Positions 11,974 through 23,222 of a DNA stretch of 64,000 nucleotides are shown here, in pieces; the first letter of the stretch is position 1, and each line of letters starts with the position of its first letter. The position numbers and the translations under genes were made by a program. Under the pieces are notes generated by a model that was not told where the DNA came from, ran no database searches, and was given only the letters and a program-made list of their open reading frames with translations. The stretch is from Edolisoma coerulescens (taxonomy: Eukaryota; Chordata; Aves; Passeriformes; Campephagidae), in the NCBI GenBank assembly GCA_013397115.1, contig VWZW01002764.1, forward strand, positions 248,001-312,000, read 5' to 3'.

Positions 11974-12321
11974 TGTTGTATCAGGAACGGCGAGAAACGA
12001 CACTGATTCTAATCTCAGAAGGAAAGCAATCTTTTATTTAATTTATAAACTGGTTTTATATGTTAGTTCTCTTGAATGGCACAAGGCCATTGGTTCCTGA
12101 CTATCTACCTTCTTAGAATGATTGGTTAGATCTTACAACACTCCTTTCAAAATATTTCTCTGGTCAGTATGACAACAACCTGCACCTGCAAGATAAAGAA
12201 AATAGTTTACAGAACCTTCTAACTGTTTTTCAGCCAGTGTCTGTGAGAAAGTAAAGACTTTCTCACAGACAGAAGCAGAAAGCTGGAAAATCTCTCTGCA
12301 GCCCAGCTTTCAGTGTCCACA
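11974..12321 (-). mobile_element. solo LTR of an endogenous retrovirus
   Basis: A 348-bp unit that begins TG and ends CA, flanked by a perfect 6-bp duplication ccaaaa at 11968-11973 and 12322-12327. Read on the minus strand it has LTR layout: TGTGGACAC at the 5' edge, a TATAAAA core promoter near 12060, an AATAAA signal about 20 bases later, and a short R-U5 ending ATACAACA. No gag, pol or env sequence is attached, so it is a recombined solo LTR. A 6-bp target duplication fits the ERVK (ERV2) class. An internal 15-bp perfect hairpin lies at 12238-12271. I cannot name the family. Confidence 0.8.
12238..12271. repeat. 15-bp perfect inverted repeat inside the LTR
   Basis: Arm 12238-12252 (tgtctgtgagaaagt) pairs with 12257-12271 without mismatch across a 4-base loop (aaag). 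It lies in what would be the U3 part of the LTR. Confidence 0.9.
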
Positions 12322-12327
12322 CCAAAA

Positions 12328-15300
12328 GGCTTTTCTCCCCTCCTCCTAAAGGACTGATGTGTCCTTGGTTTTTCCCAAACACATGTGTTGCAGAACCAGA
12401 GCAGACTCTTTCCAGGACATCTCAGTGCTCTCCAGTTACAACTCTGTGGCAGCTTTACTGGGCCAAGTGCCACCTGGAAGGACACGTTGTTTGAAAAGCA
12501 AGGCTGCATTTCTCAAACAGCACATCGAGGCTCCAAACCCGACAGGAGCAAATCAGCAGGAGTGCTGTAACAGAAAAACCTTGCTGGATGCTGAAGGAAC
12601 TTCTCTTTTGCTCTGCTTGCTCCCCACAAAAGCCTAATCTCCATTTTATGGGACCCACTCCCGTATATTCACAGGGAGGGCAGGAGGAAGACGGGTTTCT
12701 TGACCAGGTCCTTTTGCAGGCTGTGTAACAGATGTTTTTGACTCACAGCTCATGTATGAGTCCTGACAGGTTCATACTGTGACGTGACATTTGAAGTCCC
12801 CTTGGGAGGGAAATGCTGGGTGCAGCAATGGACAGAGCATCCCCTTCTAGATGTTCTCCACAACAGCACATGGGGTCTTCCTCTGCCATCAGTCTATCTC
12901 TGAAAGACCTCCCAGTGCTCTACCACTCACCTGGCAGGAAAACCTCTTGCCCAAACAGCCCTGCCCTGAAACAAGCTGTGTACCTGGGCTGCTTCGGCAA
13001 CAGCTGCCAGGAATAAAAGCCACATTCACTTGCAAATTAAAATGTTAAAGATCGAGCCAAGAGGAAAACACGTCTGCCAAATCCCCTTGTTCAACTAATC
13101 ATGTCAGAGATGGCTCCTGTTTCAGGGCTGCTGGTGCCATTTCCCCGTTCCTCTCTGTCCCACTCAAGACCTTGAGGCTACACCTGTCCCCTGAGCTGCA
13201 CAACAGGCAAACTCAGCCCATCTCCTAACTGCTATTTTCAACAAAACTGGAGACATCTTGGAATACTCTGATTTTGATGAAGAGTGATCAACAGGGGACA
13301 GATCCGCTTTACTGAATCTCTTTAAAAAGCAAATGCTCTTCTGCAAACAGGTCCTTGGAGGACAGCTGAGCTGGGCCAAGAGGCTTCAAGCTCTGGAGAG
13401 AAGGATGTCCTGGCCATCCAGAAGCTGACGCAGCAATCCACTGCCCAAGTTCTTGTTTTGGGAGGAAGGTGTTAGAGAGCATTTTTTTCCCCAGAAATAT
13501 GCATGTTCAACCACAAAGGAAAAGAGTCATGGCCCAGATCAGCTACTGGGCTGGTGCAGAGTTTGTCAGCTGAGCTCCTGGTGCAGCCGAGCTGGTATGA
13601 GATTGATAGTTACTAGCAGGACATCTGTCTCCCAAATCTGCTAGGACCACTATCCCCAGCTGACCTCCAGGAAGCTTACATGGCACAGACAACCACAGAG
13701 ACCGCCTGCTATTCCAGCCCCGCAATCATGGATTCATTGCCTGACCTCCTTCTCTAAATCTTTATATCATATTTCTCACTCTAGAGATGTGACTCAATGT
13801 GTTGGCATAAGAAAACACGCCAGGAGAATATTCCTGTGCCTCTCTCCTTTATCCTACCCATCCTGCTATGTGTTTAATTGAAATAGCAGAAGGTGAGGAG
13901 CGTTTGGCGGCTGCAGAAAGGCACGCGGGGACTTTTTATCCCTCCTCAGAACAGAAAAGCAAACTTTGTGTAGATACTGTTCACGGGGAGAACCTCAAAG
14001 GTAGCACAGGAAACGTCTCTCACCTAACTTCACAGCTTCCATGTCCCCCTGGCAGCAGGAGAACTACTGTCCTGGGACTGGGATGCTGTCACCCCTCAGG
14101 AGATGCACCAGAGAAGAGCTTCACCAGCAACACAGTGAGCTGTGGCCTCCCTTCTGCCCATGCTGAAGAGCAGGTGACACTTCAGGGAAGCTATCCAAGT
14201 CCAGCTGCAGGTGTACGAGCTGTGAATTCTCGAAGGCAGAGTTTTCCCATTGTGGACCTTGCCTAATTTTCCAGCCCGGACAGAAACCCTTGTACAGGGG
14301 TTTATCTCTGCTGTCAACAGATCTGCTCCCACTGGTTCCTGCCACAGACCAAGGACTCCTGTGGGTCCACAGACTACACTCAAAGACTCCTGAACTTACA
14401 CATTGGCAAAGCACAATGCAGCCCAGAGACAGAAAAGCTGAAATCTGGAGAGAAACCCAGGTACTGCCACCTCTCTGCAAGGGACAACAGCTGAGCCCTA
14501 TGGATTTCCCTGATGGGCACCAGAGGATCCAGACTCACATGAGGGATGGACTCACGTGTGCAACCAGGGGATTGCAAGGCGAGAGGATCAGAAGTTTGCA
14601 CACAGGCAGGCAAGGACAGAATGTTGGTGGGGAAGATGGATTCAGACTCCAGTAAAGAACGCCAGGAAGGACAAGCTGTGTGAGAACCATGAAAGCTTCA
14701 GACACAGGATAAGACACGGCAGTCCAGAGCATCCCGCATGGTAACATCGCTGTGAACCAGTCTCTGGAGTCTCCTGAGCACACACCTGTACCCTCTCCTG
14801 CTTTAACTGAGATGGTTTAAACCCCTTTATATTTAGTCAAGACGGGAGAGAGCCAAAGCCTTCTAAGAGCTAAAAACATTCCTTGGCACCTAAAGGTACA
14901 TCTGTGCTGTGAGTACCTACAGAGGGGTGATGCTCACCAGCCCACAGCGGGTAATGGAGAGCACTGAGTCGGGGGTCCCCCTGCCCAGCAGCTCACTGGA
15001 GCCCTTACAGCAGCTGCATGAGCTCCCAACGGAGCCCAAGTGCTCAATTTGCTACTGTTTGGGCCCAAAGTGGAGAAAACATGATTACTGAGAGGTAATG
15101 ACAAGTGTCAGGAGCCACTCAGCCTCCTGGCTCAGCTGGAGGAGACATCTGGCATGAGAGGGCCCAACTGGTGCTGGGGGAGTAGCTGACTTTTATAAGT
15201 TTCTTTATAAGCACCGCTCCATCTATTTTCTTTTGCCGTGTTTTTTCTAGGTCCCATTTATTCACTCACGGCAGGACTTGTCTGTAAGTCCCATGTGTGT

Positions 15301-16685
15301 GTGGATAGAAACACTACTTATCTCCCCTCCATGTTTCAGCCCTATTCATCAGGCATTTGTAAATGGCATTTTATGAGTGCCGAGTTTTTAACAAGGCAGG
15401 CACGCTGCTCCAGAGCGAACAAAGGGGCCCCTATTGGAAACTTTAAAGATATTTAAACAAAGACTTCTCTTGAAAACCTTTAACCCCTAATGCCAACCTC
15501 AAGGGAAACGCTATGTTATGAGCAATCAGAGCACAGACATCTTCTGTGACCACAGATTGCCTACAACGGGCTGCCTTGTTGGCCACGGCTCCTCTGTTTG
15601 CTACGGCTGCCAACCAGGGCAGCTCCCGAGCCCATCTCATACTGAGCACATACGGTTTCTTTAATTCTTCAACAACAAATGAAAGTTACAACTTCCACAA
15701 AAATCAACAATGGCTTTTTCCAGTTGGATGCAGCAATACCCTGCCTGCTTTGATGAAAAGTGTTGTTTTACTGAAAACACCAAGATCTGTCGCGTGGTTT
15801 CCAGATGGGAATTTGCATTTCGGATGAGGCCAAATTTATCCATGTCCTGGTGGCAACTATCAGGGCTGAGATCTGAGAGATTTCCCCACACAAGGCTTTT
15901 TGCTGATATCAACAGCCATCTAATGAATTCCTGCAGAGATCACAAGAATCTGCTTGTGAAATGCAGTTTCTACTTCCTATTGAGAACCTGCACACTCACT
16001 GCCTGGGAATAATTGCTCCTGTCCTTGAAAAAAGAAAAAAAACCTTTACTATCAAGAGATGCTACAGAGGGTCCCACAGGGAGGGGTCCCAAAGGGAGAA
16101 CTTCATAATAACTTTATAAATATTTAAGTGAAGCACACTGGATTTAAGTGAAGCAAAAATCCAGTGTATTTAAGCAAAAGAGGTGAAGCCCTGTGCCTCC
16201 TCTCAGAGTTGGGGCTCAGAACAGGCCCCTCTCGTGGACCCCTACTCCCCTCAGTCCCACTGCACACATATGGTGGCTTCTATTGACACGGGACAGTCCC
16301 ATTTCCCTGCCAGCCTCCTCAGCCACACAGGTTCCCACTCTGCAGCCTGCCTCCTGAATGGATTCAGCAGCTCTCTGCACCACAGCAAAGACTGTCCCTG
16401 CAGAACGAGGGGCAAAACCCCAGCAGAGCACACAGCACCACAGTGCGTTACCTGCTCAGCTCCACTTGTCTCACCTGAGTGCGTGTCCACACAAACACGA
16501 TGAGTGCAGAATAATCTGATTTTCCAAACAAGTTTTCCCATGTATTTTCTTGGAACAGAAGTGCCCAAAGCTAATTTTATCCCGTGAAACGGTTGGAATG
16601 ATAAGCCGAAGGTGGGTGATTGCTTGTGCAAACGAGTATGCACAGACCCAATTTTCCAGTCGTGCAGAAACGGTGCATAACAAAC
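12328..16685. other. no gene seen
   Basis: 4.4 kb of unremarkable sequence. Open frames are short and lack splice-supported coding structure. The only local structure noted is the inverted repeat at 16135-16167. Confidence 0.35.
16135..16167. repeat. 11-bp inverted repeat in a small AT-rich repeat
   Basis: acactggattt (16135-16145) and aaatccagtgt (16157-16167) are exact reverse complements across an 11-base loop. The arms are embedded in a short direct repeat of 'atttaagtgaagca'. No function inferred. Confidence 0.85.
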
Positions 16686-17298
16686 TTAGGGTACACTTCT
16701 GAGCTTATCTTTCTGCAGGATCTCGATCTCCTGTTGCTCAGTACGCCTTGCCCAGGTGTAACAGACCTTATTATTCTCTGCTAAAAGATCCTCGGTTGTA
16801 TAAGCAGGGACCTGCCCGGCAGGTATGCAAAAGGTGAGCAGGGCAGGCAGGCTGAGCCATCCCGACAGCGCGGAAGAGTTCACATCCCTCGCACAGCACC
16901 GAGGGACCGAGCGGGTACCATGCCCCGACTGCCCCACCGGGCAGACCCCGGCACCGAGCAGACCCCGGCACCGAGCACACCCCGGCACCGAGCACACCCA
17001 AGCCCGTGCGGCCGGGGGTCGGGAAGGCTCCAGCCCACAGATGGGGGGGGGAAAATCCTTTGGGGCAAGGGCTCTGCTCTTCCCCTCCTCCCGGCTTTGC
17101 TTTCTGCTCCTGACTCCCAGGATCGCCGCTCCCCTTCCTGCCAGCCCCGCTCCAAGGAAAAGCCCCCTCGGAGGCTGCCAATCTCCGCGGCAGCGCTCGG
17201 CGCTGCGCACAGCCCCGCCGGGCCGGGCTGGGATCGGCAGCGGGATCGGGATCGGGATCGCGATCGGGACCGGGATCGGGACCGGGATCTTACTCACC
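16686..17298 (-). CDS. unrecognised candidate two-exon ORF at a CpG island
   Basis: A minus-strand frame is open from 17438 down to a TAA at 16686. Inside the island it meets a strong donor, CGG/GTGAGTAAG (exon end 17298). At 16812 there is an acceptor after TGCCGGGCAG. Both junctions are phase 0, so the 486-base GC-rich intron can be removed without frame change. The second exon (16811-16686) encodes a 41-residue E/K/Q-rich tail ending QKDKLRSVP. I do not recognise it. Against it: there is no in-frame ATG in the upstream part, and a plus-strand acceptor/donor pair overlaps the second exon. It could be a non-coding transcript or chance. Confidence 0.25.
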
Positions 17299-17460
17299 CG
17301 CAGCCTCCTCACCCTCCTCCTCTCCTCTCCCTTCCCGCAGGGGCGGCGGTGCCCGCGNCCGTGCGGGTCCCCGCGGGAGCTGCGTGCAGGTGGAACGGGC
17401 ACCGCAGGGTGCGCGGCCCAGGACGGCCGGGAGCTCACAGGCGTGGAGGGCCCTGCTGCT
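16830..17460. promoter_or_regulatory. CpG island without an assigned gene
   Basis: GC- and CpG-dense block that contrasts sharply with its flanks and contains one unresolved base (17358). It carries a minus-strand donor (GTGAGTAAG at 17297-17289) and a plus-strand acceptor with a long pyrimidine tract (ending cccgcag at 17340). Islands of this kind mark promoters, so a transcript may start here on either strand. It lies about 5.8 kb upstream of the first secure RBPJL exon. Confidence 0.65.
17230..17290. repeat. (GGGATC)n degenerate tandem repeat
   Basis: About ten hexamer copies alternating ggatcg, gggatc and gggacc. Read in frame they give I-P dipeptides on one strand and R-D-like repeats on the other, which explains the long open frames here without any coding function. 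Confidence 0.85.
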
Positions 17461-17740
17461 TTTAGTGGTTTTTTTTCATTTTTTCTTTATTTTTCTCTAT
17501 TTTTCCTTTTTTACCTCTTTATTTCTCTTTATTTCATTTTTAAAACATTTTTCTTAATTTTCTTTATTTTATTTTTCTTTTTTAACTTTTTATCTTTTTC
17601 TTTCTTTTATCTATCTTTTTTCCCTGCTGCTGCTTTTTTCTTTGTTTTATATTTTTATTATTTTCCTCTTTCTTTCTTTTTTCTTTTTCTTAATTTTCTT
17701 TTCTTCTTCTTCTTCTTTTTTTTTTTTTTTCTTTCTTTCT
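17461..17740. repeat. 280-bp polypyrimidine tract, T/C-rich
   Basis: Almost pure T and C on the plus strand with scattered A, ending in (TTC)n and T runs. It abuts the CpG island. It may be a degenerate simple repeat. Long open frames across it (F, L, S, I only) are compositional. Confidence 0.9.
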
Positions 17741-20700
17741 ACGTCTCTTCCCCTCCTGGGGGAGTGCACCTGGGAGCCCCATAAACTCAAAAGTTCATGG
17801 AAAAAGGAGAGTCTAAGCTTAATATCCATTTGACCTACAGTGTCCTGAAAGTTTAGGAACGTCAGCACGTAGTGCCTGCAGTGTGGGGAGGTGAGTTTGA
17901 ACCAGAAAACTTCACACCAAAGCTTGGAGGGCTTTAGAGCCTCAGGCTAAACTTCCATCAAGAAAGTCCACTGATGTGCATTGGAGATCATCAGCAGAGG
18001 CTTCTTAGAAACCCTGGAATAGACCTTCCCAGTCCTCCACCTCTTCCCAGCACTTAGATCAACCTAGTGGTGGCAGGAACCACCTTTAGTGCTTTTTATC
18101 TGTTGTGGCGCTTTAACAGCACTTCCCTTCCTCTTTCCACACGAGGAGCAGAGAAAGGAGACTCCAGGAAATCACCCCCACTGTCTGAATTTTCTAGCAG
18201 ACGTGCCAATACTGCTTTATCAAACCTGGGCATTTTGGGGCTGTTGGTGCTGCTGGAGTGCTCGCCCCGGCTGGGCCCCGCTCCCTGCAGAGCTCACTGC
18301 CGCAGGATTTTTGTGCTTCCCGCTCTCGGCCGCTGTTTGCCCTTGGTGTGGTCGATAAATCCCCCAGGCCCAGAAAAGGCTGAATTTCACTTGTGTGTGC
18401 AGTGAGGAAAATACGGGATTTATAAATACCCATGCATATACAAGGGCTGTGGGTTGGGTTGGTCTGGATTAAAGGAGGTATTGAAAAATGAGGGAAGCCA
18501 GAAACTGCAGGCTTCTCATTTCTGTGATTTCTAATGGCTTTTCCTTTTGCATAAACATTGCATTGACTCCATACCCAAGAGCACTGCAGGCGTTTTCTCC
18601 CCTGGTCTGCACAAAATATAACCCAGACCTCTAAAATGGATATTTTTTATTAGGATGTTTGGTTTCCCCAAACTGAGGGAAGAACAATTGCCCTCTGTGG
18701 CAGCAAGTCCCCAGCAAGCTTTAGGGCAGCTGTGTCCTGAGAGAGGCAAATGGCAGCTCCTTTTTTGGGGGAGAAAAGCAGCAAATTAAATCTCTGCACT
18801 TCAATTCAGTGCTGCCTGCACCTGGGGACTCTGTTACTGTGAGTTACAGTTCTTGTATAAAGAGGTGATTTGAAGACCCAGTTTCTAAACAATAGCTGCC
18901 GGGATTGTATTTTGGTCTCCAGAGTCGGGTACTTTCATTCCCAGGGGACCAAATATATCAGATCCCTTCCTCAGCAGACTGAGCTGGTGAAGCTCATTGA
19001 ACTGAAAAGGAGCAGGGCAGAGGGCAGTTTGCTTCTCCCAGGGCTTGTAAAGTGCTTTTTCTGCTCCCGCGGTTGCCCGAGGGTGCGCACACAGAAGGTG
19101 ATGTGAGGACCTGGATATGTCCCACACAGGGAGCAGCGTTTCCCAGCTGGAGGTGGGACAAAGCACTGAGTGATGCCCCTAAACACTTGCTGCTGGGAAG
19201 GAGAGGGGTAATTTTCAGCTGCAGTGTTTAACATCAGTTCTCCTAAAATCAGCGATGGGACTGCGGGGTCCAACCCTACCAAAGCCTCTCGGCGCCTGCC
19301 TGGGTTCCCTGCGTGCCCACATGAAACAGCCCTTTGCAAGGTGGTGCAGCTGTGTGTCTCCTGTGGAAAGTACACAGAGCACTCCTCCTTTTCTGCTTCA
19401 TTTCCCGTGGCAGAGGGCACAGCAATGCGGCCAGGGCTTGCAAATCCCCCAGGGTACCCTGGGTCTCTCCCACCTCAAGCACCAGGGCAGAGCCACCCTA
19501 GAGATGCACCGCAAATGCACTCACACCCTCTCCTGAGGCACATCCTGACCTAAAGCAAAGGAAAAGCCTTGGTAAGTGATGCCAGGCTGAGCAGGGATGG
19601 GGAAAGGCTTACAGAAATCAGTGTAGGAGAAAGGTGGTGGATCCCCCCTCACTCCCCCCACTTCTTCTGCATAATGCCCAACTGTGTGGAGAGCAGCCGA
19701 GCCCCGGCCAAGACCTCAGCCTCTGAAAAGGCAGCTTTTAGTGAGAGCTGTGAGAGCCCAGCCCGTGTGGTGCTGCTAACATGACACTGAACTAACACTG
19801 CACTACAACCAAAGCATTTTAATAATTTAATATAATAAATGTCAGAAGGAGTGAATAATTCTCTGTAACCCTGAGGAGGCTGTAGGTGCCAGAAGGAGCC
19901 AAGTGGGTATATTGAGCTGCTTTAGCAATAGCCCTTTGACTCTCTGAAGATAAATTTAAACCAGATGATGGATGCTGGGTGGTCGCCTCTGTGGGCAGAA
20001 TGGCAAGCACTGTTCAGAAGTGCGTCACTGACACAATTCAGCCCCAAAATTTGGAAGGCAAGGGCTTCAGGGAATGGACAAAGAAAAGAAAGCCAAGCTT
20101 CTAGGCAGTTGTTCCTCCAGCTGGACTTCAATTCTGAAGAGCTGCAGTCTGTTTACCTGCCTTTGGCACGCACAGTCCCACTTCAAGCAGTAAGTAGCAT
20201 GTGGGTAACTGTTCCAGAAGGCTCTTTAATACGCTCCAGGCAGTAACCCACGTGCCTCTGGAATTACGTACGGGTGGCAGGGAGCAGCGATACCTGCACA
20301 AGCCTGGCCCTGCCCTGAGCCACTGCTGCAGGAGGCTCTGCAGAGCAGGCGTTGCTGCTGCCCACGCTGCCAGCACACGTCTTAATCCACAGGTTTTGGC
20401 AGTTTGCTCCTGAACACTCCCTGCCACTGCCTGGCCTCCATACCGGGCTGTTCCATACTTTGCCAAGGGGTTAATGGAAGAGGAGCCCCACAGGGAGATC
20501 CCAAGCTGTATGGGTGGGCACTGGTGACTGCGTTGGTGGCACTAGCAGGGATGGAGCATGTGACTCTGCAGCTGAGACACAAGGACCCAAAGCTATACTC
20601 CTAATTTTACACAGCACACTGCATGATGAGACTCACCAGGAAAAAATTCACACACCCAGCCTGGTTCTTTCCTGCTGTGTGCCTGTTGTCTCTGACAAAC

Positions 20701-23222
20701 TGAGGGTGAAATGCTCCTGCACGGAGCCAGCAAGGTTCAGTACTCATTTAACACTGTGTTGCATTAGTGTAAAAGAGTATCCAGGGTCAGGCCAATTTCC
20801 TTGACACATCTCCACATTTATCCAAATCATAATCAGTTGTTCTGGAAAAAAAAACCAAAACCAGAATCAACCAACCAACAAAAAAAAAAAAAAAAAAAAA
20901 AAAAAAGAAAAACCCAAAACCAACCCCAAACCATCCCAAAGGTTTGCTGAGAGATTCCCAAATAGTGCTTTTATATGAAGGGAAAAATAGCAAAGGCGGA
21001 TCAAAGCTGAAATCACACCATTGCTTGGCAGCAGAGGGGTGAAACAGCTGCAGATTGCCATTATGGAAAAAGATTAAATAACTTTCTTATGGGATCTCTT
21101 TGGCTGTACAAAGATATAAACTATTCATTGGCTAGAAAGGCTGGAGTGAAGCTTTTCAGCAGGACTGAGTAACCCACCCTGGAGTGGACAGTGGTGGGAT
21201 ACTGGTTGATAAAGCTCTGCTTCAGTGGGCTGGGGCAGGAATCTCCCAGGACCACGATGGTGGGTTGGAGGGAACAGGTACAGCCTTGGCAAAGGAGCTC
21301 CTCCTGCCTTGCTGTGAGTGCTGTGGGGTGAGCCAGGGCTGAGCCCAGAGCCCTGTGCTGGCAGCAGCTCTGGGGCTGCCACAAGAGCAGAGCTTGGTGG
21401 CAGCCTGTGCTCTGCAGTCAGGAATGGCCATAAAACATTCATTTTCCAGGCACAGAGTAGCAGTTAATGCTGTGGGTGACACTGACACTGGCCCTGGCTG
21501 TAAATCTGATTCTGGCAGAGCTCTGTTGATTTATGTTTACTAGTGATCCAGCTCCCACATCTAGGATAAAGAACTGGGGACAAGGAGGGCAGGAGATGAT
21601 ATCGCCCGTCTGGTAACCAAACGGAGCACATCTGTGCAGTGCAAAGATTCAGCTCCCCGTGGCACTGCTCAGAGAAGACACTGGGTAAATATTTGCTTGT
21701 ATGGGACATGTGTTTTTCTTCTGTATACAACAGGAGAGCATCAGCTCCATCCAAAGGTGGGAAAGCTGGAACTGAAGTGATATGTGCTTAAAGCGAATTG
21801 CAACACGGGTGCTAAAAGCTGTAAGGGGCACAGCCTTTTTAAAATACGTGTTGCACTGGGAAGAACAGAGTTGGCAGGCGAGCTCTTCTAAAAGGCTACT
21901 TGCAGCTTCTCTCCCTGGGGGCTTGCTCTGGCCTCTGAGCCCAGAGGAGCTCACCACGAGGATCCTGCCTTGGGGTGATGGCAGGACCAGGCTTATGTCT
22001 CGTGACGCATCTGACTCTTTATGCCCTCAACTTTTCTCCATTTCTAGCCCATTTAAGAGGAAGAGAGAGACTCTGTTTAATGGGAGTGCTCCCCTGCACA
22101 CCTCTTGCAAGTTTCTCCTTGGGTGGCCGTGGCTGATGCCCCTACTGTCACCCCTTCTCCTCCAAGTCACCCCCCAGTGCTGCCCATAGCCCCCAGACAC
22201 TCTCTCCCAGTTACTCTGTGTTTTCCACTTTGGCTGGGGCTTCACAGCCTTCTCTGGCCACTGCTTTACCTCTGTCTCTGATAGGAGACTCATCACCAGC
22301 CAGGCTGGGTCCCCTTGGTAGGAGCAATGTTCCCAGTGGCCACATTGACAGATGTGCCAAGGAGAGGCCTCTGCACAGGCATCTCCTCTTCCTCCTCCTC
22401 TGGTTACATCTTATCCAGTCAAATATCCCAAACTCAGAGAATACTCCTGTCCCAAACTCAGGGCGTTTGGGGGCTTTCAGCAGGGCAGGAGCTGGTGTTG
22501 TTCGGTGAGTGGTCTCACCTCCTCTGAAGGCAGGGCAGCACCACAGAAGGCCTCCACAGCTGCCATCCCAGAGCTCTCCCCCCTTGCACCCCCCAGTCCT
22601 TGCACACGTGTCCCAGGTGGCAGAGCAGGGCATCTCGGACCCGCCTCATCTCTCTCCAGCTGCCTAACACCCAACCTACCGAGTTAGCAGAGTTAAATTC
22701 CAGGTGCTTGGGAGCTCCTTCTAGTTAATAGAGCAGAAACAATCAGCAGAACCACCTACTTTTTAGGTTTCAGAGAAAACTGCAGCTATTTTCACCCAAC
22801 ATCCCTTGCAGAAGCCAACGGGTGGCTCCATCTCGCACGACAGCTCCCCAGCTGCCCTCACAGCTCAGCAGCATCGCTTCCCAACTCACCCAAAACCCAT
22901 ACAGCAACGGGCACATCGGGTGGAAAAACAAATTAATAATCAGTTAGAGCACTGCCACCATTGCACAGGGCTGGAAGTCTTAGAAATGCCCTGTGTGTGT
23001 TCGGTGGCAAACTGAAGAAGCAGTTATTCCATCATCCGAACTTTATATTTTTCAATGCCAGCCCCATTCTTGGAGCAGCTGAGCTCCAGTGCTTTCTGAC
23101 GGGAAAGCCTTTCCACCTTCCCCACCCCATCAGGCTGCATGTGGAGGGAGCTCCTTGCTCCCTGCAGGGCTGGGCAGGAGCTGGCTCTGGTGCCACAGTG
23201 TGAGGGAATTTCTGTCTTGTAG
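17741..23222. other. no secure gene (possible RBPJL 5' intron)
   Basis: 5.5 kb in which I could not place an RBPJL 5' exon. A strong donor (GCA/GTAAGT at 20190) follows a 69-base open segment from 20121, but its phase does not fit the candidate first exon. Otherwise only an A27 run (20880-20906) with flanking (CCAA)n stands out. Confidence 0.35.
20880..20906. repeat. poly(A) run, A27
   Basis: 27 consecutive A after 'caaccaaccaac' and before 'gaaaaaccc'. No retroposed gene body or target duplication was recognised next to it, so this is called a simple repeat. Confidence 0.9.

Noticed and set aside
16825..17784. 319-codon plus-strand open frame
   Set aside because: It crosses an N, a GC hexamer repeat and a T/C tract. 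The C-terminal half is only F, L, S and Y, so openness is compositional.
20121..20189. 69-base open segment followed by a strong GTAAGT donor
   Set aside because: It reads open only in phase 0; in the phase left by the candidate first exon it meets TGA. Could be a non-coding exon, but nothing else supports it.
22812..22921. Exon-like segment after CCCTTGCAG, a possible RBPJL exon 2
   Set aside because: Entered in phase 1 it stays open to the weak donor CGG/GTGG, but it ends in phase 1, not the phase 2 needed by the exon at 23223. It then hits a stop, and the peptide shows no family similarity.
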